A stretch of DNA of 58,039 nt from assembly GCF_000428925.1 (NCBI RefSeq), contig NZ_AUAW01000015.1, positions 1 through 58,039 of the forward strand, read 5' to 3'. Position numbers and translations under genes: made by a program. Origin of the DNA: Furfurilactobacillus rossiae DSM 15814 (GTDB taxonomy: Bacteria; Bacillota; Bacilli; Lactobacillales; Lactobacillaceae). The notes under the pieces are model-generated. The model was not told the origin of the DNA. It did not search any database and was given only the letters and a program-made list of their open reading frames with translations. Shown here piece by piece: positions 1 through 7,535 of the stretch (position 1 is its first letter; each line of letters opens with the position of its first letter).

Positions 1-1
1 T

Positions 2-268
2 GATCATGGTAAGGAGTTTGCCGATTATCGATCCATAGAACAAGACTATCAGATTAAAGTGTATTTTTGTCACCCGTATTCACCATGGGAACGGGGATCT
101 AATGAATATTTCAATCGACGGTTACGTTGGTTTTTCCCGAAAAAGACTAACTTTGACCAGATAACGACTGATGAAATCCTGGCAGCACTTGAGCTTATTA
201 ATCAACGACCATTAAAAATCCATCATCAACAGACTGCCATTGAAAGTTTCCGGGCTTGTTCGGATTAA
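2..268 (+). mobile_element. IS30-family transposase, C-terminal part (cut by window edge)
   Basis: The reading frame is open from base 2 to the stop at 266-268. It opens with DHGKEFADY, which fits the second catalytic Asp region of IS30 DDE transposases. It then has PYSPWERGSNE, the third catalytic Glu region, and ends with a NQRPLK motif and a PxExF-like tail. The N-terminal helix-turn-helix and first Asp lie outside the window, so I cannot tell whether the element is intact upstream. No convincing terminal inverted repeat could be fixed in the bases after the stop. Confidence 0.9.
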
Positions 269-352
269 ACTTGTAATTTGCCTTGTTGAAAACAATTGGT
301 ACAGTTGAAGTTTGAAGAATGGTATAGGTCAATGCAGGCGTTTGAACGCTTG

Positions 353-416
353 CATATCAATTCTGTAAATGTAAACTATTCACATTGGTATAAAACAGAT
401 ATACAGAATTGATATG
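353..416. promoter_or_regulatory. Perfect 15-bp inverted repeat bracketing the PTS promoter region
   Basis: The arm CATATCAATTCTGTA (353-367) is repeated as its exact reverse complement at 402-416. The 34 bp between them are AT-rich and contain TATAAA (389-394), a possible -10 box. A smaller repeat, AATGT/ACATT, is nested inside. The right arm ends 8 bases before the ATG and abuts the GGAG ribosome binding site. It could be a paired operator or a hairpin hiding the start; the sequence does not decide between them. Confidence 0.6.
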
Positions 417-424
417 GGAGTGCG

Positions 425-2416
425 ATGAACATGAAGGATTACTTTCAGCGAATTGGTCGGTCATTGATGTTGCCGGTCGCCACGCTGCCCGCTGCGGCGC
501 TATTGATTGGGATTGGGAACTGGATCGGCGGTAAAACAACTGTCGGTGTGTTCTTGGTTAACGGTGGAACCGCAATTTTGGATAATTTGGCGTTGCTGTT
601 TGCGATTGGTCTGGCGCTAGGCATGTCGGAACGACAAGATGGCGCGGCCGCAGTGGCTGGATTGGTCGCCTACATTGTGCCGGATTACATGTTAAACCCA
701 ACGCAATTGGCGACATTATTACATATGAAGGTGAGCGCTGTAAATCCAGCGTTTACAGCGATTCACAATAATGTGTTGATTGGAATTATTGCAGGACTAA
801 TCGCCGCTGCACTTTATAATCGGTTCCATGAAACTAAGTTGCCGATGGCCTTATCCTTCTTCTCAGGCAAACGGTGTGTCCCGATTCTGGCTGCCGTAAC
901 AATGCTGGCTGTGACGCTGGTGATGTTGTTTGTATGGCCAGCCGTTTATGGCGCACTCGTGTTGTTTGGGACATCGATTGCTAAGCTTGGCTGGGTCGGT
1001 GCCGGATTGTATGGTTTCTTCAATCGGCTACTGATTCCAACGGGGCTACACCATGCGCTGAACGCTGTATTCTGGTTTAACGTTGCTGGTATCAACGACA
1101 TGGGTAAATGGCTCGCAGGTACTGGTGTTAAAGGGGTAACCGGAATGTACATGGCAGGGTTCTTCCCCGTCATGATGTTCGGCCTGCCAGCCGGTGCTTA
1201 CGCAATTTATCGGAATGCTAAACCACAGAACAAAAAGAAGACTGGTTCGTTGATGTTGGCGGGGGCGTTTGCTTCCTTCTTCACTGGTGTCAGTGAACCA
1301 TTAGAATTTTCGTTTATGTTTGTCGCTTGGCCGCTGTATGTGTTGCACGCTATTTTCACTGGGCTATCCTTGGCGTTTGCGGCGGCAATGCACTGGACCG
1401 CTGGCTTTTCCTTTAGTGCAGGATTCGTGGATTTCTTGCTGAGCACACGGATGCCGCTAGCGCATCTGCCATTGATGTTGCTGGTCCAAGGCATTGTGAT
1501 GGCCGGCATTTACTACTTTGGTTTTGATTTTGCGATTAAACGCTTTGATTTAAAGACGCCAGGCCGTGAAGACGACGTTGCGTTGGCTGATGATAACACA
1601 GCTGATGTTGCAGGTGCCACAGACGATAAGTACTTACGTCAAGGCCGCCGCATCTGGGCAGCTGTTGGCGGTAAAGATAATATTCAACAGATGGGTAATT
1701 GTACGACGCGGTTACGCTGGAAGTTAAACGACACTGGCAAGATTGATCAGCCGGCGATTAAAGCTGCTGGGGTGCCAGCGGTTAATGTGTTGGACAAACA
1801 CAATGTGCAGATTATCGTCGGCACTGAGGTTCAGTTTGTTGAAGACGCGCTGGAATCCATCTATCGCGGTGAAGTGCCAGCGGTTGCGACGGCCGGTGTG
1901 GATGAGACCGCCGGTAACGCTGTCGATGTGTTTACACCAACGGATGACGCAGAGACGACCACGACAACGTTTGCGGCAGTTGCGACGGGCCGGTTGGTCA
2001 AATTGAGCGATGTGGCGGATGATACGTTTGCTGGCAAGGTACTGGGTGACGGGTACGCCGTTGAGCCAAGTGCAAACACAATTGTTAGTCCGGTGGCTGG
2101 CAAACTGACGATGGTCTTCCCAACTAAGCATGCGTTTGGTGTTACGACGGCTAGCGGTCTGGAGATTCTGGTTCACGTAGGCATCAACACCGTTGAACTG
2201 GATGGCAAACCATTTGAAGTGTTGGCAACGGTCGGTGATGAATTAACAGCGGGACAGCCTGTCTTGGACGCAGATATTCAAGCCATTCGGGATGCTGGCA
2301 AACACGCTACGACAATGGTCGTCGTGACCAATATGGATCACGTTGACGACGTTCAGGTAGATGCTGTGAAGAATGTCGACGCTGGTGATGACGTGGCTGT
2401 CGTTAAGGGTCACTAA
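425..2416 (+). CDS. nagE: PTS transporter subunit IICBA, N-acetylglucosamine/glucose type
   Basis: A fused phosphotransferase permease that imports and phosphorylates an amino sugar or glucose. The order is IIC (about 1-385), IIB (about 400-475) and IIA (about 520-640). IIC carries the signature GLHHALNAVFWFNVAGIND, which resembles NagE more than PtsG. The phosphorylated Cys of IIB is C426 in GNCTTRLRW. IIA has its two active-site His at H569 (KHAFG) and H584 (LVHVGINTVEL). All three modules look complete at 663 residues. GGAG precedes the ATG; a second ATG lies two codons on. It is probably monocistronic. Substrate is inferred from family resemblance, so glucose remains possible. Confidence 0.88.
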   Translation: MNMKDYFQRIGRSLMLPVATLPAAALLIGIGNWIGGKTTVGVFLVNGGTAILDNLALLFAIGLALGMSERQDGAAAVAGLVAYIVPDYMLNPTQLATLLHMKVSAVNPAFTAIHNNVLIGIIAGLIAAALYNRFHETKLPMALSFFSGKRCVPILAAVTMLAVTLVMLFVWPAVYGALVLFGTSIAKLGWVGAGLYGFFNRLLIPTGLHHALNAVFWFNVAGINDMGKWLAGTGVKGVTGMYMAGFFPVMMFGLPAGAYAIYRNAKPQNKKKTGSLMLAGAFASFFTGVSEPLEFSFMFVAWPLYVLHAIFTGLSLAFAAAMHWTAGFSFSAGFVDFLLSTRMPLAHLPLMLLVQGIVMAGIYYFGFDFAIKRFDLKTPGREDDVALADDNTADVAGATDDKYLRQGRRIWAAVGGKDNIQQMGNCTTRLRWKLNDTGKIDQPAIKAAGVPAVNVLDKHNVQIIVGTEVQFVEDALESIYRGEVPAVATAGVDETAGNAVDVFTPTDDAETTTTTFAAVATGRLVKLSDVADDTFAGKVLGDGYAVEPSANTIVSPVAGKLTMVFPTKHAFGVTTASGLEILVHVGINTVELDGKPFEVLATVGDELTAGQPVLDADIQAIRDAGKHATTMVVVTNMDHVDDVQVDAVKNVDAGDDVAVVKGH

Positions 2417-2508
2417 ACTGTCATTTGAAAGTCACTGTAACTTTGCTTGTGGAATGCGTATACTGGTGGAAAGAGTAATGCCGAAACGCATTTTTAGGGG
2501 GAAGTCAC

Positions 2509-2925
2509 GTGGCAGATAATGAACATGATATTGTTGCGAAACCATTGAAAAACGCAGGTGCCAGCTTGGTATCCAACACGATTTTACAGGGCAAGGGACC
2601 GCTGAAGTATGCGATTCGTGAAGACGCTGTCGCAGATGCGGATAATGGCTGGCGATTCTTTGCGGAGAATGATACAGATCCGTTGAGTACGGAGATGACG
2701 CCGATTGATTTCAACCTGATTTTACAGATGCAACCAGCGGTGTTTGGCATCTACGAATACCCAGCAGGTAGCACCCTGCAACTCGTCGTGTCACCAGATG
2801 GCGCCGCACAGTGGTGGGATAATGATTTGGAACACCCTGTTAAAGTGCGGGCCCCAAAGGCGGAAGAGTTGGCGGATGATGCGCCGGATGACGACAACTC
2901 TGACGCTGCAAATGAAACAAAATAA
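2509..2925 (+). CDS. DUF2185 (Imm33-like) domain protein
   Basis: A 138-residue soluble acidic protein. The stretch SNTILQGKGPLKYAIRED followed by NGWRFFAEND matches the DUF2185 family, members of which occur as immunity proteins of polymorphic toxins but also alone. Its C-terminus is a run of Asp, Glu and Ala. The start is GTG with a strong AGGGGG ribosome binding site at 2496-2501; the preceding PTS gene ends 92 bp upstream. No toxin gene is next to it here, so an immunity role is not supported by context. Confidence 0.7.
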   Translation: MADNEHDIVAKPLKNAGASLVSNTILQGKGPLKYAIREDAVADADNGWRFFAENDTDPLSTEMTPIDFNLILQMQPAVFGIYEYPAGSTLQLVVSPDGAAQWWDNDLEHPVKVRAPKAEELADDAPDDDNSDAANETK

Positions 2926-2928
2926 TGC

Positions 2929-2995
2929 AAAAAAGCCACCAGTCACAATGTTTCGCTAAGATACTTGCGAAATTAATTGTGATTGGTGACTTTTT
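2929..2995. terminator. Bidirectional terminator between DUF2185 gene and femX
   Basis: Arms AAAAAGCCACCAGTCACAAT and ATTGTGATTGGTGACTTTTT pair with wobbles around an inner TTTCGC/GCGAAA hairpin. A-runs and T-runs flank both sides, serving the two convergent genes. Confidence 0.8.
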
Positions 2996-3006
2996 ATTTT
3001 GCGGTA

Positions 3007-4263
3007 TTAGTCTCGACCAAGAACGTGTTGCAGGGTAGTGATGCACTTATATAACACTGGTCGAACAGGTCGCTCAAAAACGCCGACTGTTTCAAAGGTT
3101 GACCCGTCAAAGCCTTGTTTGAAACGCAGAACGCCATCGTGACCGTCGAAGGTACCGGTAACGTTGTAGAAATTATAGTTTGTAATGTGTTTTTGCACAC
3201 CCATGGTTAACATGTGATCTTGAATCACATAGGGTGCCAAGAAAATCTTGAAATCTTCATTGGTAAAGCTAAAGTCATACGCAATTTCTTGAGGTTGGAT
3301 GATAAACATTGCGCCCGCAGGTACCGCAACGTCACCATATTGCGCACGTAAGTCCTCGGCAATTTTGATGTGTTTTTCATGTGGTGCGATTTGTTTTTCA
3401 AACTGAGCTTTTTTAGTTTTATGCGACTTACTGTCAGGGTACTCAACGAGGGCCGCGTCTTCCTTGCCAATATTTTCCTGGATCTTCCGAATGGTGTCTT
3501 GTTGTTCTCGAATGAAATCGGGCAAATTTAGTTCGGCAAAGATGAATTTAATGTTATCACCGTATGTTTTATAACATTTTTGATAGAAATCTAGCGGCTT
3601 GTCCTTAAATCCACGTCGTTTGGCAGTTGCCGTCGTGTACTTTTGAAATTGACCAAGTTCGTCATAACCAATCTGACGAAGTTTGACACCATATGCAGGA
3701 GCCTTCTTTAAAGCTGATTTAACGGGCTTGCGGTATGACTTGCGTAACGTTTCTTCCGTAAGGTCGCTAAGCGGTTTAATGAATTGGTAGCCCAGCGAGA
3801 TTTTAGAAAAGTGACCATCGTCTCCGACTGGTGTAACCGGCGTGTAAGAGAAGCCGGCTGCTTTTAAGTCTGGCACCGTGTTTTCATGCATCTGCTTAAC
3901 GACATGACCATCATCGGCGAATTGCTTAACAAATTCTCTGGGTAGCCAGCGCAGCAGAAGTCCCTTTTTTGCCTTACAGTACGCAGTCATCTGATCGGCA
4001 AAGAAACTAACTAGTGCTTTGTCGTCATAATCCATTAATGGGCCAGCGGTTACTTCGAATAAGTAGCCTACGCGTAATTTTCGTTGACTGTACATTGCCG
4101 CAGCGATGAGCGTGCCATCATCGTTTGTAACGCCCACAAAACCAGTTTCCGCGCCTCGCTCAGACAAAACTTCCGCTTGATACTTTGTTTGATAAAAAGT
4201 TCCCTGTGGATGCTTTGCCTCAAATTTCATGAATTCATCTGCTGATACCTGTTTGAACTGCAT
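3007..4263 (-). CDS. FemX/MurM-type peptidoglycan branching aminoacyltransferase
   Basis: A FemAB-family ligase of 418 residues. Such enzymes transfer an amino acid from aminoacyl-tRNA onto the lysine of the peptidoglycan precursor to start or extend the interpeptide bridge, on the cytoplasmic membrane face. It has tandem GNAT-like folds, with HPQGTFYQTKYQAEVLSERG at the N-terminus and LLRWLPREF before the middle. An inserted charged helical pair (about 235-295) corresponds to the coiled-coil arm of FemA and MurM. The start ATG has GGGGG upstream and a TATAAT box on the minus strand near 4300. It is divergent from the tRNA-Ser-like gene at 4364, which may be functionally relevant. Which amino acid it adds cannot be read from sequence. 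Confidence 0.88.
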   Translation of the reverse strand: MQFKQVSADEFMKFEAKHPQGTFYQTKYQAEVLSERGAETGFVGVTNDDGTLIAAAMYSQRKLRVGYLFEVTAGPLMDYDDKALVSFFADQMTAYCKAKKGLLLRWLPREFVKQFADDGHVVKQMHENTVPDLKAAGFSYTPVTPVGDDGHFSKISLGYQFIKPLSDLTEETLRKSYRKPVKSALKKAPAYGVKLRQIGYDELGQFQKYTTATAKRRGFKDKPLDFYQKCYKTYGDNIKFIFAELNLPDFIREQQDTIRKIQENIGKEDAALVEYPDSKSHKTKKAQFEKQIAPHEKHIKIAEDLRAQYGDVAVPAGAMFIIQPQEIAYDFSFTNEDFKIFLAPYVIQDHMLTMGVQKHITNYNFYNVTGTFDGHDGVLRFKQGFDGSTFETVGVFERPVRPVLYKCITTLQHVLGRD

Positions 4264-4363
4264 TGTAATCCCCCGTGGTTCTTTATATGTTCATTTACTT
4301 TACCATTATATGCTAAAAAGTTTTGCAACAATAATAATATTGTGATAAGTTATTAACTGTTGT

Positions 4364-4451
4364 GGAGAGTTACTCAAGTCTGGTTGAAGAGAAATGTTCT
4401 TTTGAATGTTAGGTCACTCGTGGCGCGGGGGTTCAAATCCTTCACTCTCCT
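4364..4451 (+). tRNA. tRNA-Ser-like RNA with an unpairable anticodon arm
   Basis: The 7-bp acceptor stem is perfect: GGAGAGT (4364-4370) with ACTCTCC (4444-4450). A 3-bp D stem CTC/GAG encloses a normal loop with GG. A long variable arm GTCA-CTCG-TGGC marks it as class II, most like serine tRNA. The T arm is GGGGG-TTCAAAT-CCTTC, with two adjacent G-U pairs. Between the D stem and variable arm there are exactly the expected 18 bases, but residues 27-31 and 39-43 both read AATGT and cannot form a stem; residue 33 is C, not T. No 3' CCA is encoded and the discriminator is T. It has its own strong terminator. It is either a decayed tRNA-Ser or a non-decoding tRNA. Confidence 0.75.
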
Positions 4452-4459
4452 TATATAGT

Positions 4460-4495
4460 AAAAGCATCAAGACATTTTAGTCTTGATGCTTTTTT
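4460..4495 (+). terminator. Rho-independent terminator of the tRNA-like gene
   Basis: AAAAGCATCAAGAC pairs with GTCTTGATGCTTTT, and a six-T run follows. The perfect stem argues that the tRNA-like gene is still transcribed as a defined unit. Confidence 0.9.
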
Positions 4496-4734
4496 GTAAA
4501 CAGAGAAGAAAAACGATTCGATTAGGTGTTAAGCGGATAATGAGCCATTTGAGTAGACCATTTTAAAGAATGTTTTATTTGAACCGCTTATTAGTCGAAA
4601 TGCGTTTAAACGTGCAAATGCAAAGATATTAATAGACAAAAACTGTCGCAACTCCATTAGCGGTCCGGTACTAATTAAACTTAGTTGAGGTTTAAAAGAG
4701 AGGCGGTTTGTTTTCAGATTTGAGGTGATGCTCT

Positions 4735-4878
4735 ATGGCTGACCTAGCATACGAAATTCTACTCGGAAAGAAAATGGTTATGCATCAAAAGGATACATTG
4801 ACGCTGATGTTAGCAGCTGCTACGTTTGTGGTACTGCTGATAGGCTTGATTATCCAAATCATTGCGTTACTTATGTAA
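4735..4878 (+). CDS. Holin-like type I toxin (TxpA-like)
   Basis: A 47-residue peptide. Its second half (DTLTLMLAAATFVVLLIGL and the following IIQIIALLM) is one hydrophobic transmembrane helix, as in the putative holin-like toxins of Gram-positive bacteria. These toxins damage the membrane when over-produced and are held down by an antisense RNA. The ribosome binding site GAGGTGAT lies 5 bases before the ATG. Internal ATG codons at residues 14 and 16 could give a shorter form. Downstream, two oppositely oriented terminators show a convergent antisense gene, the txpA/ratA arrangement. Toxicity is inferred. Confidence 0.75.
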   Translation: MADLAYEILLGKKMVMHQKDTLTLMLAAATFVVLLIGLIIQIIALLM

Positions 4879-4887
4879 TGATGGCGC

Positions 4888-5029
4888 ACAAAAAAGCCCT
4901 CGGAAACTTTGACCAGTCAGACAGGGCTTAATTTGTGCTATTTGAATTAAACTTCGAAAACGGGCCACCGCTCTTAAAGCGGCAACTGAGGGGCTATCGG
5001 TGTACCAGCACCGGTAGCCTTTTTTCTAC
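4888..5029 (-). ncRNA. Antisense antitoxin RNA of the holin-like toxin (RatA-like)
   Basis: On the minus strand an extended -10 box (TGG followed by TAAAAT, 5036-5044) would start a transcript near 5029. It would end at the hairpin AGGGC/GCCCT (4923-4927 with 4896-4900), which is followed on that strand by a six-T run. The RNA would overlap the whole 3' untranslated region of the toxin mRNA and so could form a duplex with it. The ends are inferred from the promoter and terminator. Confidence 0.6.
4992..5025 (+). terminator. Terminator of the toxin mRNA
   Basis: GGCTATCGGTG pairs with CACCGGTAGCC (one wobble) and is followed by six T. It lies beyond the antisense terminator, so the two transcripts overlap tail to tail. 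Confidence 0.88.
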
Positions 5030-5138
5030 ACACATATTTTACCACAAAGGATTACTTTAGGAATCGTAATAACATTCAAACGCGAATCAAAGCTGTCGGT
5101 CTGACGATGACGATTAACATAACAGGTATCAGTCAAAC

Positions 5139-5321
5139 TTACTTTTGGTGATCTTCAGCCCACTTACCGTGGCGAATGCTAATGGTCATGTAAAGTACAA
5201 AAGCAATTGTGGTTGCACGAGCTAGCATACGACCACCTTTACTGCGGGTATTGAAATCATATCCCCATCCGAAACGACGTGGTTTGAACAAGCGATGATA
5301 ATCGTGTTTAACAGGTTTCAT
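5139..5321 (-). CDS. Small single-pass membrane protein, unknown function
   Basis: A 60-residue basic protein with one hydrophobic stretch near residues 34-49 (ARATTIAFVLYMTISI) flanked by positive charges, including KPRRFGWGYDFNTRSKGGR before it. A near-perfect AGGAGG site 9 bases before the ATG supports translation. I do not recognise the family. It could belong to the toxin neighbourhood or simply be a small housekeeping membrane protein. Confidence 0.65.
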   Translation of the reverse strand: MKPVKHDYHRLFKPRRFGWGYDFNTRSKGGRMLARATTIAFVLYMTISIRHGKWAEDHQK

Positions 5322-5381
5322 AAATACGTTCCTCCTTATCGCGAGTGACGAACAATGAACAGCAACTTTACTAACTCAATT

Positions 5382-5741
5382 CTACTTGGCACGCTCCAAA
5401 ATTTCGATTAAATTGCCTTCAAAATCGTTAATATAAATGGCTTGAAGATCGCCATCCGGTGTCGGTCCAGCGATAATGGGTACCCAGTAATTTTGTAAGT
5501 GACTGACAACGTCCTTGATCCGGTCATGGGCGTGAAGAATGAAATCTGGCTGGGCAACATCCTTGTGGGCTTCATGTTTGGGCACAGTAATGAAAGTCAG
5601 TGGTTTGCCAGCTACCGTGACCGTTTCAGTGCCGTCAGGTAGGACATCATCAGGCATGTCGAAGACCTCGTGATAAAAACGCCAAGCACGTTGTGGATCG
5701 CTAACGTTAATTTGATACTGACTGATGGTGCGCACATTCAT
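5382..5741 (-). CDS. VOC-family (glyoxalase/dioxygenase fold) protein
   Basis: A 119-residue single-module vicinal oxygen chelate protein. It opens with ISQYQINVSDPQRAWRFYHEVF, the usual first beta-alpha unit, and closes with AIYINDFEGNLIEILE, the conserved metal-ligand Glu strand. The metal-binding His expected early is replaced by Gln in SQYQINV, so catalysis is uncertain. GGGAGG lies 8 bases before the ATG. Substrate unknown. Confidence 0.8.
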   Translation of the reverse strand: MNVRTISQYQINVSDPQRAWRFYHEVFDMPDDVLPDGTETVTVAGKPLTFITVPKHEAHKDVAQPDFILHAHDRIKDVVSHLQNYWVPIIAGPTPDGDLQAIYINDFEGNLIEILERAK

Positions 5742-5868
5742 GGCGGAAGCCTCCCAATAATTATTCTATGTCGATTGTAGCATACGCCACGTTGGTAAAA
5801 GCCCTCACGAGTGTGTTATATTATTAAATACTGTATATATGAAGAAGACTGTGTCAAACGGTTGCTAG

Positions 5869-5964
5869 ATGAAATTAAAAGCGCAATTTAAAGGGCCGGG
5901 ATGGACATTTTGGACATGCCGGTTTTCTATCGGACACAGCACGACTAAGGGAAAAAGAGAGTAA
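5869..5964 (+). CDS. Candidate leader ORF before the ABC-F gene
   Basis: A 31-codon ORF with a tryptophan pair in PGWTFWTCRF ends 4 bases before the ABC-F ATG, so the two could be translationally coupled. A likely promoter (TATATT near 5817) leaves a leader of about 140 nt. A CCGG/CCGG-based hairpin lies within it. Its own ribosome binding site is weak. ABC-F resistance genes are often controlled through such leader peptides; that role here is inference. Confidence 0.35.
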   Translation: MKLKAQFKGPGWTFWTCRFSIGHSTTKGKRE

Positions 5965-5968
5965 CGAA

Positions 5969-7522
5969 ATGAGTTTGTTAGAAGTATCTGGTTTATCGAT
6001 GAGCTTCGCCGATAAAAACCTATATGAAGATGCCAGCTTTCAATTAGAGAAAGGTGAACATCTCGGGATTGTCGGGCAGAATGGTGCCGGTAAATCAACA
6101 TTGATTAAAATTTTAACGGGTACGGTGTTACCTGTCGAAGGTAGCATTAAGTGGCAAAAAAATATTCGTATTGGTTACTTGGATCAGTACGCTGACATTC
6201 CAGAAGGGATGACGCTGATTCAATTTTTGCACACGGCTTATGCTGACTTGTACGCTATGGACGAGCAAATGCAGAAGTACTACGCAGATTATGCGGAATC
6301 CATGGATGACAAGTTGCTGGAAAAGGCTGGGCGAATTCAAGACGAACTGGCAGCACGTAATTTTTACGAAGTTGAAACTGAAATTGAACGGGTCATCAGT
6401 GGTTTAGGGCTGAACGAAATCGGCAAGGACCACGTGGTTTCAGAAATGTCTGGTGGCCAACGGTCAAAGATTATTTTGGCTAAGTTGTTGCTGGAAAATC
6501 CCGATGTCATTCTGTTGGATGAACCGACTAACTACTTGGATGTGTCGCACATTCAGTGGTTGGAAGATTATCTGAATGGCTTTGAAGGTGCCGCGATGGT
6601 CATTTCACATGACTATGACTTCTTGGAAGCTGTGACAAACGCCATCTGTGACGTTTCGTTTGGTCAGATCACAAAGTATCGTGGTAGTTTCAAAAAAGCC
6701 ATGAAGCAGAAGGAAGAGAAGCGTGAGGCGCAAGAAAAGGCTTACGAGAAACAGCGTGTCGTGATTGAAAAGAACGAAAAACTGATTTCTAAGTTTAAGG
6801 CTGGTTCACACTCTAACTTGGCCAAATCGCGTGAGAAGATGCTGAAACATATGGATCGGATCGATCCACCGTCAGATGCATTGCAGGCACGATTTGACTT
6901 TCCATATTTGGACACAGGTTCGCAAAACGCATTGGTGGTTCGTAAAATCTCTGTTGGGTATGAGCATCCACTGTTAGCACCTGTGACGTTTACGTTGGGT
7001 ACTGGTCAGAAGATTGCGTTTGCCGGGTTCAATGGGGTCGGTAAATCGACTTTGATCAAGTCCATTCTTGGTCAGCTAAAACCATTGTCTGGTGAAGCCG
7101 AGTTCTCACCATCTGCCAAGGTGAACTATTTTAGCCAGGATCTGGTGTGGGACGACGATAGCAAGACACCCTTACAAATTATTCAGGATGAATTCCCGAC
7201 GATGTTGCCGAAAACGATTCGGACTAAACTGGGTGCGGCTGGGATTAATGCGGCTAACGTCATGAAGCCGATGAACCTGCTTTCTGGTGGTGAACAAACG
7301 AAAGTTAAGCTGGCTGTCATGGAGTTGACGCCATCGAACTTCCTAATCATGGACGAACCGACCAATCATTTGGATGATGAAACGAAGCATGCGTTGGCTG
7401 ATGCACTGAACAAGTTCAGGGGCAATCTGATTATGGTTAGCCATGAGGAAGGCTTTTACGACGACTGGATTGATGAAGTACTGAACGTTGAAAAGCTGAG
7501 TTTACGAAAGTCAGATAAGTAG
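5969..7522 (+). CDS. ABC-F family ATPase (ribosome-associated), 517 aa
   Basis: Two complete ATPase domains without membrane segments, as in ABC-F translation factors that act at the ribosomal E site. Domain 1 has Walker A GQNGAGKST, signature EMSGGQRSK and Walker B VILLDEPTNYLD. Domain 2 has GFNGVGKST, LLSGGEQTK and FLIMDEPTNHLDD. Between them is a charged linker (about residues 235-310: KKAMKQKEEKREAQEKAYEK). I cannot assign a housekeeping name. A pentapeptide repeat protein follows 13 bp downstream, suggesting a two-gene operon for target protection. The ribosome binding site is poor, consistent with control through the upstream ORF. Confidence 0.9.
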   Translation: MSLLEVSGLSMSFADKNLYEDASFQLEKGEHLGIVGQNGAGKSTLIKILTGTVLPVEGSIKWQKNIRIGYLDQYADIPEGMTLIQFLHTAYADLYAMDEQMQKYYADYAESMDDKLLEKAGRIQDELAARNFYEVETEIERVISGLGLNEIGKDHVVSEMSGGQRSKIILAKLLLENPDVILLDEPTNYLDVSHIQWLEDYLNGFEGAAMVISHDYDFLEAVTNAICDVSFGQITKYRGSFKKAMKQKEEKREAQEKAYEKQRVVIEKNEKLISKFKAGSHSNLAKSREKMLKHMDRIDPPSDALQARFDFPYLDTGSQNALVVRKISVGYEHPLLAPVTFTLGTGQKIAFAGFNGVGKSTLIKSILGQLKPLSGEAEFSPSAKVNYFSQDLVWDDDSKTPLQIIQDEFPTMLPKTIRTKLGAAGINAANVMKPMNLLSGGEQTKVKLAVMELTPSNFLIMDEPTNHLDDETKHALADALNKFRGNLIMVSHEEGFYDDWIDEVLNVEKLSLRKSDK

Positions 7523-7535
7523 ATAGGAGACAGAA

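Noticed and set aside
1724-2176. 150-codon minus-strand ORF inside the PTS gene
   Set aside because: It lies wholly in a well-supported CDS with a clear domain structure and has no family resemblance.
4364-4451. Ordinary functional tRNA-Ser
   Set aside because: The anticodon stem has only two of five pairs and position 33 is not T, so it cannot decode as it stands.
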